Assembly (NCBI RefSeq): GCF_021049285.1
Contig: NZ_CP088017.1
Location: 3,669,380-3,733,379, forward strand
Direction: 5' to 3'
Length of the DNA stretch: 64,000 bases
Source of the DNA: Ruania halotolerans
GTDB lineage: Bacteria > Actinomycetota > Actinomycetes > Actinomycetales > Beutenbergiaceae
Below are positions 46,155 through 55,271 of this stretch, piece by piece. Under the pieces are notes generated by a model. It saw nothing but the letters and a program-made list of their open reading frames with translations. It ran no database searches and had not been told where the DNA came from. Position 1 is the stretch's first letter. Each line of letters starts with the position of its first letter. The position numbers and the translations under genes are program-made.

Positions 46155-46586
46155 ATGTCTCGCACTGACGATCCGGCCTGCACCTTCTGCCGCATTGCCA
46201 CCGGCGATCTGGAGGCGCACGTGGTCATGGACGAATCCGACGTCGTGGCGTTCCTGGACATCCGCCCCGTCTTCCAGGGCCATACCCTGCTCGTCCCGCG
46301 CCGGCACGTCCCGACCCTGCCCGATCTACCTGCCGACCTCGCCCCCACGTTCTGGGCAGCCGGCCAGCGGCTCGCGGCCGCGATCCCCGCAGCACTCGGC
46401 GCCCAGGGCACCTTCGTGGCGATCAACAATGTGGTCAGCCAGTCGGTTCCGCACCTGCACCTGCACGTGATTCCGCGCACCAAGGGCGATGGACTGCGTG
46501 GCTTCTTCTGGCCGCGCACTCGCTATGGCGGCAATGAGGCCGAACAGGCTGCCGCGGCGATCCGCGAACAGCTGAGCCGCGGCTAA
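46155..46586 (+). CDS. HIT-family nucleotide hydrolase
   Basis: 143 residues: ACTFCRIATGDLEAHVV, VFQGHTLLVPRRHV and the histidine triad SVPHLHLHVIPR. The family hydrolyses or transfers nucleotide phosphoramidates and dinucleoside phosphates. Cytoplasmic and probably monocistronic. Preceded by two identical palindromes (46082-46118). Confidence 0.9.
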   Translation: MSRTDDPACTFCRIATGDLEAHVVMDESDVVAFLDIRPVFQGHTLLVPRRHVPTLPDLPADLAPTFWAAGQRLAAAIPAALGAQGTFVAINNVVSQSVPHLHLHVIPRTKGDGLRGFFWPRTRYGGNEAEQAAAAIREQLSRG

Positions 46587-46615
46587 GTCCAGGTGCGGGT
46601 GGCAAACTCGGGCAG

Positions 46616-47260
46616 GTGAAGTATCTGCTGCGTCTGGTGGTCGTCCTGGTGAGCGTGAGCGTCCTCGCGGGCTGTTTCCGGATCGACGGCGATCTCACCA
46701 TTGGCGAGACCGCGGACGGCGAGACCGTGTCCGGGGAGGTGACGATCGCCGTCGAGCGGGAATGGGCACTCGCCCAGGGCGAGGACCCGGATGCGATGTT
46801 CGACGGGATCGAGGAGGACCTTGCGGCAGCCCCGGACCAGGGGGTTACCGGTGAACGACACGACGATGGCGAGTACGTCGGGATGACCCTCACCCTGGCC
46901 GGGACCCCGGTGGAGCGAATAGCGGCCGCCACCAGCGAGGCACTGACGATCACCCGCAGCGGTGACGACATCGTGCTCACCGGTGACCTCAGCCAACTGG
47001 TCGACATCACCGATGCGCAGGGGTGGCAGGTGGATCTGGCGGTGACCTTCCCGAACGGGGTTACCACCCATGACGGTGATCTGACCGGTTCGACAGTGAC
47101 GTGGCACCTGGACTCCGGAGACCCGGCCTTGCACGCACGCGGACCGGCGCCAGGAGCGGCCCGGGGTGTCGAGGTACCATGGATTCCGGTGATCGGAGTG
47201 CTGGTGCTGCTCTCCGGAGTCGCGTTCGGGTGGTTCTCCTGGCGCAAGCGCAGGCGCTGA
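46616..47260 (+). CDS. LppM-like lipoprotein (DUF3153)
   Basis: 214 residues from the GTG at 46616. Lipobox VLAGCFRIDGDLTIG, an extracellular beta domain of about 150 residues and a C-terminal helix with basic tail (VPWIPVIGVLVLLSGVAFGW, RKRRR). This matches LppM of mycobacteria, which is tethered at both ends and implicated in cell envelope/phagosome interaction. Role in this organism unknown. Confidence 0.78.
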   Translation: MKYLLRLVVVLVSVSVLAGCFRIDGDLTIGETADGETVSGEVTIAVEREWALAQGEDPDAMFDGIEEDLAAAPDQGVTGERHDDGEYVGMTLTLAGTPVERIAAATSEALTITRSGDDIVLTGDLSQLVDITDAQGWQVDLAVTFPNGVTTHDGDLTGSTVTWHLDSGDPALHARGPAPGAARGVEVPWIPVIGVLVLLSGVAFGWFSWRKRRR

Positions 47261-47288
47261 CCTCCGCGGCGAGACCACCGACTCCATA

Positions 47289-47963
47289 TCACGGAGCTTC
47301 GACGGAAGCCTCCCGCCGCGCTTCCCGCAGCCGTCGGCTCGCGCCCTCAAGATGCACCTCGAGTTCTCGCAGAGCGCGCTCTAAGTCACCTGCTCGGACG
47401 TACTCGAGAATCTCCGCATGCGACTCGGCGGACGGATGCAGGTCCACGTCGCGGGCCGTGGTGAGGGTGAGCAAGGTACTAAACGTGGGCTCGTTGTCTC
47501 GCCAGAGGGCGTTCAAACGGCGGTGGCCGGAGAGCTCATAGAACAGCGCGTGGAACTGAAGATCCGCCAGAGCGAAGGTGGCGGCGTCGCTGACATCAGC
47601 CGCAGCACGCATCCGCGCGAGCGGATCCTCAAAGGCCCCCCAGTCCAGGTCGTCCCGGTCGGCGCAGAGCCGGAGCGCGAACGACTCCAACGTCTGCCGC
47701 AACGAGAACATCTCCGCCACATCCTGTTCGGTCAGTCCCACGACGAAGGTGCCGCGCTGCCGGGTTTCGACGAGACCCTCGGCCTCGAGCTTGCGCAAAG
47801 CATCGCGGATCGGCCCCCTGCTCACCCCAAAATCGCGAGAGAGGTCGGCCTCGATCAGGTGAACGCCGCTCACGAGCCGACCATCGACGATCAGCACGCG
47901 CAGTTCACGCGCCACTTGCTCGCCCAAGTTCGTCTGCTTCAGGGGGGTGACGTCGAGTCCCAT
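47289..47963 (-). CDS. FadR-type GntR regulator
   Basis: 224 residues from the ATG at 47963 (GGAGG four bases before). N-terminal winged helix (LRVLIVDGRLVSGVHLIEAD, FGVSRGPIRDALRKLEAEGL) and a C-terminal FCD domain with metal ligands (ADLQFHALFYELSGHRRL, SAESHAEILEYVRAG). It is divergent from a sugar ABC importer and paralogous to the regulator at 54573. Four GTCAAC/GTTGAC sites lie between it and the importer; it probably controls the glycan locus in response to a sugar acid or oligosaccharide. Confidence 0.9.
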   Translation of the reverse strand: MGLDVTPLKQTNLGEQVARELRVLIVDGRLVSGVHLIEADLSRDFGVSRGPIRDALRKLEAEGLVETRQRGTFVVGLTEQDVAEMFSLRQTLESFALRLCADRDDLDWGAFEDPLARMRAAADVSDAATFALADLQFHALFYELSGHRRLNALWRDNEPTFSTLLTLTTARDVDLHPSAESHAEILEYVRAGDLERALRELEVHLEGASRRLREARREASVEAP

Positions 47964-47988
47964 CCGACCTCCATGTCGCCGTGTCATC

Positions 47989-48108
47989 GGTCAACCAAAT
48001 ACCGAGAGCGTACACGCCCCACCGCTTCCCATGCGTCGAAGGTCAGTGCGGTCAACCGTCAACGATCAATGCGCTAACAGTTGACAGACAGCGAATGCTG
48101 CCTAAGAT
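47989..48108 (+). promoter_or_regulatory. Importer promoter with GTCAAC/GTTGAC operator sites
   Basis: Candidate -35 TTGACA (48081-48086) and -10 TAAGAT (48103-48108) with 16-base spacing. GTCAAC occurs at 47990, 48051 and 48058, and its complement GTTGAC at 48080, overlapping the -35. The same hexamers form a palindrome at 57934-57946. They fit binding by the GntR proteins of the locus. Confidence 0.6.
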
Positions 48109-48198
48109 GAGTCCCACCCGGACAACAACCGACGGGCAACAGACAACGGACTACGACGTCCGGCCCGCGCGACCATCAACGATGAGGGAGCAATACAG

Positions 48199-49581
48199 AT
48201 GAGAGCACCGCGAATGCTCACAGCGATCGGGGCGGCGGCGACGCTGGCACTGGTCGCCGGATGCGGGAGCGCCGGTGACGGTCCCGACGACAGCGACGAG
48301 CCGGCCACAGTCGACGGTCCTGTCTCAATCAGCGTGATGGGACTACCCCCCGAGACCAAGCCGGAGGAGCGAGAACAGTTCCAAGCCGACATTGAGGCGT
48401 TCGAAGCCGAGCACCCCGACATCACGATCGAGGCCTCCGACTACGAGTTCTCCACGGACACGTTCTCCGCCCGACTCGCCGGCGGGGACGTCGACACCGT
48501 GCTACGGGTCCCGTTCACCGAGGGCAACGCACTCATTCAGCGCGAGCAGGTGGCCAATATCCAGGCCGAGATCGATGCGCTCGAGCACGGCGGGGACCTG
48601 AACCCGGCCGTGATGGACCTGATGTCGAACGCCGATGGCGACGCGTTCGGTCTCCCGGAACGGGCCTACGCCGTCGGGCTGCTCTACAACCGTGACCTGT
48701 TCGAGCAAGCCGGGCTCGACCCGGACGCGCCGCCGACGACGTGGGACGGGGTGCGTGAGGCAGCCCTGGCCTTGAAGGAGGTTGTCGACGTTCCCTACGC
48801 CGAGCTCACCGTCGACAACCAGGGCGGCTGGCACATCACCATGCTCACCTACTCCTACGGCGGTGTGCTGCAGGAGCAGGAAGGCGAGGAGTACGTGGTC
48901 ACCTTCGACAACCCGGCCACCACCGAGGCGCTGACGATGCTGAACGAGATGCGCTTCGACGACGACGTGATGGGCACCCAGCAGCTGCAGGGGCAGGCCG
49001 ACGTGCTGCGCGATTTCGCCGCCGGTGAGATCGGGATGTGGATCGGCTCACCCGATACATTCAACGGCTACGTGAACAACTTCGATGGCGACCCTGCCAA
49101 CTACGGTGTCGGGGCAATGCCGCAGGCCGGAGGCAACGCCACGCTCAGTGGTGGCTGGATCACCATGGTCTCGGCGACGGCGACCGACGCCGAACGCGCC
49201 GCTGCCGTGACGTGGATGGACTACATGAACCTGCGGCCACGCTACGACGTCGAGGTCGCGGCCGAGCAAGCGCAGGCCGATGCCGAGGCCGGGGTGCCCG
49301 TGGGTGTGCCGGAGGTGCCGCTCTTCGACGAGGAGACCGCCGCCACGGTCAACGAGGCGATCGCGGAGTACGCCACGTTCCCGGAGGGCAATGCCGACGG
49401 CTACGTGGAGGGCAACGCCACGATCGAGTACCGGCCCGAGCCGGCACTCGGCGGGCAGGAGTTGTACGCCGCGCTCGACCCGGTGATGCAGGCCGTGCTC
49501 ACCGAGGAGAACGTCGACATCCAGGCGCAACTCGCCGCTGCCGCCGAGCAGGCGTCCGCGGCCATCCGACGGCTGCAATGA
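48199..49581 (+). CDS. Sugar ABC importer, substrate-binding lipoprotein
   Basis: 460 residues. Lipobox LALVAGCGSAG, then family 1 extracellular binding protein features: PVSISVMGLPPETKPEEREQ, VDTVLRVPFTEGNALIQREQ, AYAVGLLYNRDLFEQAGLDP and a C-terminal helical hinge. It should bind an oligosaccharide outside the membrane. The two permease genes follow with 4-base overlaps. No ATPase is encoded nearby; actinomycetes often use a shared MsiK-type ATPase. Confidence 0.88.
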   Translation: MRAPRMLTAIGAAATLALVAGCGSAGDGPDDSDEPATVDGPVSISVMGLPPETKPEEREQFQADIEAFEAEHPDITIEASDYEFSTDTFSARLAGGDVDTVLRVPFTEGNALIQREQVANIQAEIDALEHGGDLNPAVMDLMSNADGDAFGLPERAYAVGLLYNRDLFEQAGLDPDAPPTTWDGVREAALALKEVVDVPYAELTVDNQGGWHITMLTYSYGGVLQEQEGEEYVVTFDNPATTEALTMLNEMRFDDDVMGTQQLQGQADVLRDFAAGEIGMWIGSPDTFNGYVNNFDGDPANYGVGAMPQAGGNATLSGGWITMVSATATDAERAAAVTWMDYMNLRPRYDVEVAAEQAQADAEAGVPVGVPEVPLFDEETAATVNEAIAEYATFPEGNADGYVEGNATIEYRPEPALGGQELYAALDPVMQAVLTEENVDIQAQLAAAAEQASAAIRRLQ

Positions 49582-50531
49582 CGACCACAACCACGAACCG
49601 GGCCTCGGTCGACGACGGGAGCTCACGCCCCGCCGTCGGCCGGCGGCCCCGCCGCCTGATCCGATCCCCGAAACACTCGCTCCAGACGCTCGCCTTCTTT
49701 GCACCCGGGGTGATCCTGTTCGGCTACTTCGCCTGGTGGCCGATGATCAGCAGCGTCATCCTCAGCATGCAGGAGACCAACCTCGTCGCTGACCCGAGCT
49801 GGGTGGGGCTGGAGAACTACGCGTTCATCTTCACCGACCCGCTGCTGTGGACCGCGGTCCAGAACACGCTGCTGTTCGCCGTGATCTCGATCGTGCTCGG
49901 GTTTCCGCTCCCGCTGTTCCTGGCGACGGTGATGTCGGAGTTCCGCCGTCTGGGCGGGCTGTTCCGGGTGCTGGTCTATCTGCCGGCGGCCGTCCCCCCG
50001 GTGGTGGCGGTACTGCTGTGGAAATGGTTCTACGAACCCACCCCCGACGGCGTCTTCAACACCATCCTCGGCGCGGTCGGCCTCGGCCCGTTCCCGTGGC
50101 TGGAGTCGACCTCGTGGGCGATCCCCTCCTTGGTCCTGGCCGCCACCTGGAGCGCCGCCGGGAATACGGTGCTGATCTACCTGGCGGCACTGACCTCCAT
50201 CCCCACCGAGCTCTATGACGCGGCCGAGGTGGACGGCGCGGGCATCTGGCGCCGGGTCTGGCACATCACCCTGCCGCAGATGCGCGGGGTCATGCTGATC
50301 CTGCTGCTGGTGCAGATCATCGCCACCATGCAGACCTTCATCGAGCCGTTCGTGATGACCGACGGCGGGCCCCAGAACTCGACCGTGACGGTGCTGCTGC
50401 TCATCTACCGCTACGCCTTCAACTACGGCGACTACGGCGGCGCTGCGGCACTGAGCGTGCTGCTGGCGATCGTGCTCGGCGTCATCTCGGCGATCTACCT
50501 GCGCGTGACTCGATCCTGGAGCACCACATGA
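49578..50531 (+). CDS. Sugar ABC importer permease 1 (MalF-like)
   Basis: About 317 residues from the ATG at 49578, which overlaps the binding-protein stop. Six helices and the EAA loop DAAEVDGAGIWRRVWHITLP, the ATPase docking site; ENYAFIFTDPLLWTAVQNTL is a common family segment. It partners permease 2. Confidence 0.9.
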   Translation: MTTTTTNRASVDDGSSRPAVGRRPRRLIRSPKHSLQTLAFFAPGVILFGYFAWWPMISSVILSMQETNLVADPSWVGLENYAFIFTDPLLWTAVQNTLLFAVISIVLGFPLPLFLATVMSEFRRLGGLFRVLVYLPAAVPPVVAVLLWKWFYEPTPDGVFNTILGAVGLGPFPWLESTSWAIPSLVLAATWSAAGNTVLIYLAALTSIPTELYDAAEVDGAGIWRRVWHITLPQMRGVMLILLLVQIIATMQTFIEPFVMTDGGPQNSTVTVLLLIYRYAFNYGDYGGAAALSVLLAIVLGVISAIYLRVTRSWSTT

Positions 50532-51511
50532 CCACCACCTCCGATCGGCCCCAGACCGACGAGCTCGCCGAGCAGGCGGTACCGGCTCCTGATAGAGCAC
50601 CGCGCAGGCGCCCGAGTCGAAGGCGGGATGCGGACCTGCCGGATCGCGGCCTGCTCTCCAGCAGCGACCGCAAGCGACTCTCGGTGCGATGGACCATGAC
50701 CCCGCTGCAGTGGGTGATGTTCGTCGTCGTGACGGCGTTGTCGGTGCTCCCGCTGCTTTGGCTCGCCAAGTCGGCGATCTCACCCACGCAGGAGATCCTG
50801 CGTGAACCGTTCCGGCTGTGGCCGAGCGAGGTGCAGTGGAGCAACTTCAGCGAAGCCTGGACCACGATGAGCGTGGGCCGGTACATGTGGAACACCCTGG
50901 TGCTCACCGGTGGGTCCGTGGTGGTCCAGGTGTTCGTCGCGGCGACCCTGTCGTTCGGTATCGCGGTCCTGCGGCCCGCGTACGGCAAGGTCGTCTACGC
51001 CCTGGTTCTCGCCACGCTGCTGCTACCCCCGACGGTCTCGTTGATCGCGCTGTACCTGACGATCCTGGACCTACCGCTGCTCGGGCTGAACCTGCAGAAC
51101 ACCGTCTGGGCGATCTGGCTACCGGCGGGCGTGCACGGCTTCAGCGTGCTGTTGTGCGTCCGGTTCTTCCAGGGCATCCCGCGCGAGCTGTTCGAGGCCG
51201 CGCAGATCGACGGGGCCGGGCCCTGGACCATCTTCCAGCGGATAGTGCTGCCGATGTCGCGTCCCATCCTTGCCGTGATCTCACTGCTGGCGGTGATGAA
51301 CTCGTGGAAGGACTTCCTCTGGCCACTGATCGCCGTCCCCGACACCGACCGCCGTCCGATCACGGTGGCACTGTCCATCGTGGCGCGCTCGGTGGAGGAG
51401 AACCTCCTCTTCGCGGGTCTACTGATCGCCACGCTGCCGCCCGTGCTGTTGTTCATCATCTTCCAACGCCAGATCGTCCGCGGGGCCGGATTCACCGGTC
51501 TCAAAGGCTGA
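50528..51511 (+). CDS. Sugar ABC importer permease 2 (MalG-like)
   Basis: 327 residues, 4-base overlap with permease 1. A long charged N-terminus (RAPRRRPSRRRD) precedes six helices and the EAA loop EAAQIDGAGPWTIFQRIVLP. MNSWKDFLWPLIAVPDTDRRPI is typical of MalG-type partners. It completes the transmembrane channel. Confidence 0.9.
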   Translation: MTTTSDRPQTDELAEQAVPAPDRAPRRRPSRRRDADLPDRGLLSSSDRKRLSVRWTMTPLQWVMFVVVTALSVLPLLWLAKSAISPTQEILREPFRLWPSEVQWSNFSEAWTTMSVGRYMWNTLVLTGGSVVVQVFVAATLSFGIAVLRPAYGKVVYALVLATLLLPPTVSLIALYLTILDLPLLGLNLQNTVWAIWLPAGVHGFSVLLCVRFFQGIPRELFEAAQIDGAGPWTIFQRIVLPMSRPILAVISLLAVMNSWKDFLWPLIAVPDTDRRPITVALSIVARSVEENLLFAGLLIATLPPVLLFIIFQRQIVRGAGFTGLKG

Positions 51512-51578
51512 TCCGGCACCAGACACCCGGGCTGTGCGCACCGACGCATCCCAACCACACCACCGAAGGAGGAAGCGC

Positions 51579-52508
51579 GTGTCCGCACCGCTGCGCACCG
51601 GGGACGATCTCACCGGCGTCTTCTGCCCCCTGATCACCCCGTTGGACCACGACGGCGCACTGGACCGTCCCGGCTTGGAGCGTCACGTCGACCGGGTGGT
51701 CGCCGCGGGCGACGCGGTCATGGCACTCGGCACCAGCGGGGAGCTGCCGATCCTCCCGGCCGTCGTGGCCGAGGAGGCGCTCGAGGTGATCGCCGCGCAA
51801 CTGGACGGGCGCACCGCCCTGGTGTGCGGCGTCGGGGACGTGGGCACCGAGCGGACGCTGGCGAATGTGCGCCGGGCGAAGGCGGCCGGGGCTGACGTCG
51901 TCGCCGTGACCACGCCGTTCTACTACCCGCTCGGTGAGCCGGAGATGATCGCTCACTACCTCGAGGTGGCCGAGCGCTCTGACCTTCCGGTGGCGATCTA
52001 CAACATCCCAATCAACACCCATCTGCCGGTGACCCGGGCCGTGATGGAGCGGGTGGCTGCTCACCCCAACGTGGTCGCGATCAAGGACTCCGGCGGGGAC
52101 GGCGATTTGATGCGCTGGCTGCTCGAGACTCGCAGCGACACCGGTCTGAAGGTGCTGCAGGGCACTGACGAGGCCCATGCCACCCAGCACTGGCAGGCGG
52201 GTATCGATGGCTACGTCTCAGGTCTGGAAAACCTTGCGCCGGGCACGATGCTGGATCTCGCCGCCGCAGTGCGCTCCGGCGACACAGGTGCGGCCGATCG
52301 TGCCCAGCAGCGCATGGACGCGATCCTCGGCGTGATGGAGCATGGCTTCTGGCTGAGCGTGCTCAAGGAGGGCGCGGCCCTACAAGGGATCGGGTCGGGG
52401 CGGATCAGCCCGCCGTTGCCGGCGTTGAGCCTCACGGCACGCGCCTATCTCGAGGACGCCATCACTGCGCTCGCGGCGAGCGAACCCGTGACGGCGACCC
52501 GCACCTGA
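51579..52508 (+). CDS. DHDPS/NAL-family class I aldolase
   Basis: 309 residues from the GTG at 51579 (GAAGGAGGA before it). The Schiff-base barrel has GVFCPLITPLDHDG, substrate loop ALGTSGELPIL, tyrosine in LPVAIYNIP and the lysine in NVVAIKDSGGDGD. Members cleave or form 2-keto-3-deoxy sugar acids, N-acetylneuraminate or dihydrodipicolinate. Sitting last in the importer operon, it is more likely a catabolic aldolase for a sugar acid released from the imported glycan than lysine-biosynthetic DapA. Confidence 0.85.
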   Translation: MSAPLRTGDDLTGVFCPLITPLDHDGALDRPGLERHVDRVVAAGDAVMALGTSGELPILPAVVAEEALEVIAAQLDGRTALVCGVGDVGTERTLANVRRAKAAGADVVAVTTPFYYPLGEPEMIAHYLEVAERSDLPVAIYNIPINTHLPVTRAVMERVAAHPNVVAIKDSGGDGDLMRWLLETRSDTGLKVLQGTDEAHATQHWQAGIDGYVSGLENLAPGTMLDLAAAVRSGDTGAADRAQQRMDAILGVMEHGFWLSVLKEGAALQGIGSGRISPPLPALSLTARAYLEDAITALAASEPVTATRT

Positions 52509-52689
52509 GTCCGTCGCTCACGGAGCTCTTGAGAAATCGCCCAATGCTCAGTTCCATCCCCCACGGCGAGTCTCTTTCTCTGGCCGGTACCGGCCAGTGC
52601 CGTTGATGGCCACCTGTGGGCGTTGCGCGGGCGTACAGCCGCCTTCTACGGTCGTGAGGTTCGGTCGTCGAGGTGGTGGGGTTGGGTTC

Positions 52690-54564
52690 GTGCGCAGTCG
52701 CGGTGTGGGTGTGGCCGGTGTGCTGGGGTTGGCGTTGCTGGGGGCGGTGGCAACGGCCGGGCCGGCCGTGGCTGCGGTGGATCCGGTCGAGCACACCGTC
52801 GAGGTAACGGACACGGGTCCGGGGTCGTGGCAGGTACCCGAGCTCGCATCCGACGTGCAGGTGACGTTGCGTGGCGCGGCGGGCGACGAGTGCTTCTTCT
52901 GGCCAGGGGGGTCTCCTCAGGGGGGTGCCGGTGGGGTGGTGACGCTGGCCTTGGACGGGGATCTTGCGGGTTCGATGCTGGGGTTCACGGTCGGCGGCAT
53001 AGGTGCGGGTAGTCCGGGCGGCGGTAATGAGGAGCCAGGCGGCGGGGGAACCGCACTCAGCTCCGGTGACGACCTGCTTGCCGTGGTCGGCGGAGGCGGT
53101 GGTGCTGGTCGTGAACACGTCCACATCGACAACGAGCCCAACCACGGGTGCGTCGCTGGCGGTGACGGCGGAGTCGCCACCACACCGGGAGTGGGGCCGG
53201 GGCAGCCGGGAGTACCCAGCGATCTCTTCGACTCCCACGCTCCTGGTGGTGGCGGCACCGAGGTCGGCGGCCGGACGGATCCGGAAGCCGATGGGCACGG
53301 CGACGCTTATTGGGGCGGTCGTCCTGGTCAGGACGGCCCACCCAGCATCGACGGAGGGATCATCACCCTCAGCGCAGGTGGTGCCGGCGGCTGGGCGGGT
53401 GGTGGTGGCGGGTCGGGGTACGCCGGCGGCGCAGGCGGAACGACCGATGTCTGGGACAACTTTGGGGTCGATACCGTAGACGACCGCGGTGGCGGCGGTG
53501 GCGGCTCGGGATTCCTGACTGATGATTCGCGGGTCAGTGCCGTGCCCGGCTCGGCCGGCACCAACGTCGGGGCCGGGTCGATCACGATCACCTACCAGGT
53601 GCCCGGCCCGGCCACCGCGGCCGATACCAACGCCGAGACCGGGTACGGGGACGGGCCCGTGCGGGTGGCCCCGGAGGTGGACGGTGCGACCAGCCTGAGC
53701 GTGGATGAGGAGCCCGAGTTCGGGCAAGCGGACGTGGACGGGATGGAACTGGTCTACACCCCGGAGGCGGACTTCGTGGGCACCGACTCCTTCACCTACA
53801 CCGCCATCGGACCAGGCGGGGACAGCGACCCAGCGACAGTGACCATCATCGTCGCCGCACCCGACCTCGCCATCGGCGATGAATTGCCCGACGGGATCCA
53901 GGGCCACCCCTACGAGCACACCCTCACTGCGACCGGCGGCACCGAACCGTGCGAGTTCACCGCCGAGGACCTGCCCGAGGGAATCACCCTCGAAGACGGC
54001 GTGCTGACCGGCATCCCGCCCACCGCTGGTGAGCACCCGATCACGGTCACGGTCGCTGATTCCAGCCGGCCCGAGGCCGTCACCGTCACCGTCGAGTTGG
54101 TGTTGCACGTGCACTCCAACGAGTTCACCGCCGTGGACTCAGCCGAGGCCGGCACCGACATTGAGATCACCGGCACCGATCTGCCCGACGGGGACTACGA
54201 CATCGTGCTCACCTCCGACCCGCTCACCCTGGGCCAGACCACCATCACCGACGGTGTGCTGGAGGCCGAGGTCACCATCCCAGCCGAAACCAGTGCCGGG
54301 GAGCACACCCTGGAACTGGTCCGCGAGGGCGTGGTCATCGGCTCCCAGCCGCTGGAGGTCACTGCTCCACCGGCCGCCGATCCCACCCCGGAGCCGGAGC
54401 TCACCGACCCGACCCCGGAGCCGGAGCCCACACCAGAGACACAGCCGCAGGACGAACTCCCCGACACCGGCGCCACCTGGACCACCCCCGCCACCCTGGC
54501 ACTACTGCTCGTCACCGGAGGCGCCGGCCTGCTGGCGACCCGCCGAATCCACCCGGCGCGCTGA
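52690..54564 (+). CDS. LPDTG sortase-anchored, glycine-rich surface protein
   Basis: About 624 residues. The start is uncertain: GTG at 52690 gives a good signal peptide (GVAGVLGLALLGAVATAG), but GTG at 52654 or 52597 is possible; none has a strong ribosome site. Then a glycine-rich region of about 220 residues (glycine-rich autotransporter-like, with GGGGGSGYAGGAGG), a cadherin/Ig-like segment with TFTYTA-type pattern, putative Ig domains (TATGGTEPCEFTAEDLPEG) and a Pro/Glu/Thr stalk ending LPDTG, helix, RRIHPAR. It would be wall-linked by sortase. Position within the glycan locus suggests binding of the polysaccharide. Confidence 0.75.
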   Translation: MRSRGVGVAGVLGLALLGAVATAGPAVAAVDPVEHTVEVTDTGPGSWQVPELASDVQVTLRGAAGDECFFWPGGSPQGGAGGVVTLALDGDLAGSMLGFTVGGIGAGSPGGGNEEPGGGGTALSSGDDLLAVVGGGGGAGREHVHIDNEPNHGCVAGGDGGVATTPGVGPGQPGVPSDLFDSHAPGGGGTEVGGRTDPEADGHGDAYWGGRPGQDGPPSIDGGIITLSAGGAGGWAGGGGGSGYAGGAGGTTDVWDNFGVDTVDDRGGGGGGSGFLTDDSRVSAVPGSAGTNVGAGSITITYQVPGPATAADTNAETGYGDGPVRVAPEVDGATSLSVDEEPEFGQADVDGMELVYTPEADFVGTDSFTYTAIGPGGDSDPATVTIIVAAPDLAIGDELPDGIQGHPYEHTLTATGGTEPCEFTAEDLPEGITLEDGVLTGIPPTAGEHPITVTVADSSRPEAVTVTVELVLHVHSNEFTAVDSAEAGTDIEITGTDLPDGDYDIVLTSDPLTLGQTTITDGVLEAEVTIPAETSAGEHTLELVREGVVIGSQPLEVTAPPAADPTPEPELTDPTPEPEPTPETQPQDELPDTGATWTTPATLALLLVTGGAGLLATRRIHPAR

Positions 54565-54572
54565 CCGAGCAG

Positions 54573-55271
54573 TCAGCCACCGGCGCCCTCATGGCGTGCA
54601 GTACGGAACGCCTCAAGACGGGAGCGCGCACCGACGAGGTGCTCGGCGAGTTCTTCGATGGCAGCGTCGACCCGCCCAGTGCGAACGTGGTCCAGGATCT
54701 CCCAGTGCGATTGGGCGGCAGGGTGCAGGTCCCTGTCCTGGGCGGTGGACACCGCCAGCAATGCGGCAAAGGTGGGTCGATACCCCTCCCACACGCGCTG
54801 GAGCCGGCGATGGCCGGCAATCCGGTACAGGCTCGTGTGGAACTCCAGGTCCGCCTCTGCGAATGCCAGCGCGTTGCCGTCATCGGCCGCGCGATCCATC
54901 TCCTTGAGGAGGTCGAGTGCGGGCCGCCAGTCGGCGTCCTCGCGGACAGCGCAGCGCCGGACGGCGAACGTCTCCAGGGTCAGCCGGAGCGAGAAGAGCT
55001 CCAGGAGATCGTCGGCAGAAATCCCCACCACGGCCAGGCCGCGTCCGCGCACCGCCACGAGCCCTTCGGCCTGCAGCGTGCTGAGTGCGTCCCGGATCGG
55101 GCCCCGGCTCACCCCGAAGTCCGTCGACAGGCTTGCCTCCACCAGTCGGTAACCCGCAGGGAGCTCACCAGTGGCGATGAGCCAACGAAGCTTCGCGGCC
55201 ACCTGGTCACCGAGAGCGTTGCGCTGCACCGGTGTGACCGAGAGGCCCTCCACCCGCCCCGGCGTGATCAT
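54573..55271 (-). CDS. FadR-type GntR regulator, paralog of the one at 47289
   Basis: 232 residues; the ATG at 55271 overlaps the previous stop as ATGA. Winged helix (LRWLIATGELPAGYRLVEAS, FGVSRGPIRDALSTLQAEGL) and FCD domain (EADLEFHTSLYRIAGHRRL, AAQSHWEILDHVRTG) closely parallel the first regulator. As the last gene of the sulfatase operon it may provide feedback or sense a later intermediate. Confidence 0.9.
   Translation of the reverse strand: MITPGRVEGLSVTPVQRNALGDQVAAKLRWLIATGELPAGYRLVEASLSTDFGVSRGPIRDALSTLQAEGLVAVRGRGLAVVGISADDLLELFSLRLTLETFAVRRCAVREDADWRPALDLLKEMDRAADDGNALAFAEADLEFHTSLYRIAGHRRLQRVWEGYRPTFAALLAVSTAQDRDLHPAAQSHWEILDHVRTGRVDAAIEELAEHLVGARSRLEAFRTARHEGAGG

Noticed and set aside
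52597-52689. Earlier starts for the LPDTG protein
   Set aside because: The reading frame is open to 52597, but the sequence there (MPLMATCGRCAGV) is not signal-peptide-like; kept only as an alternative.
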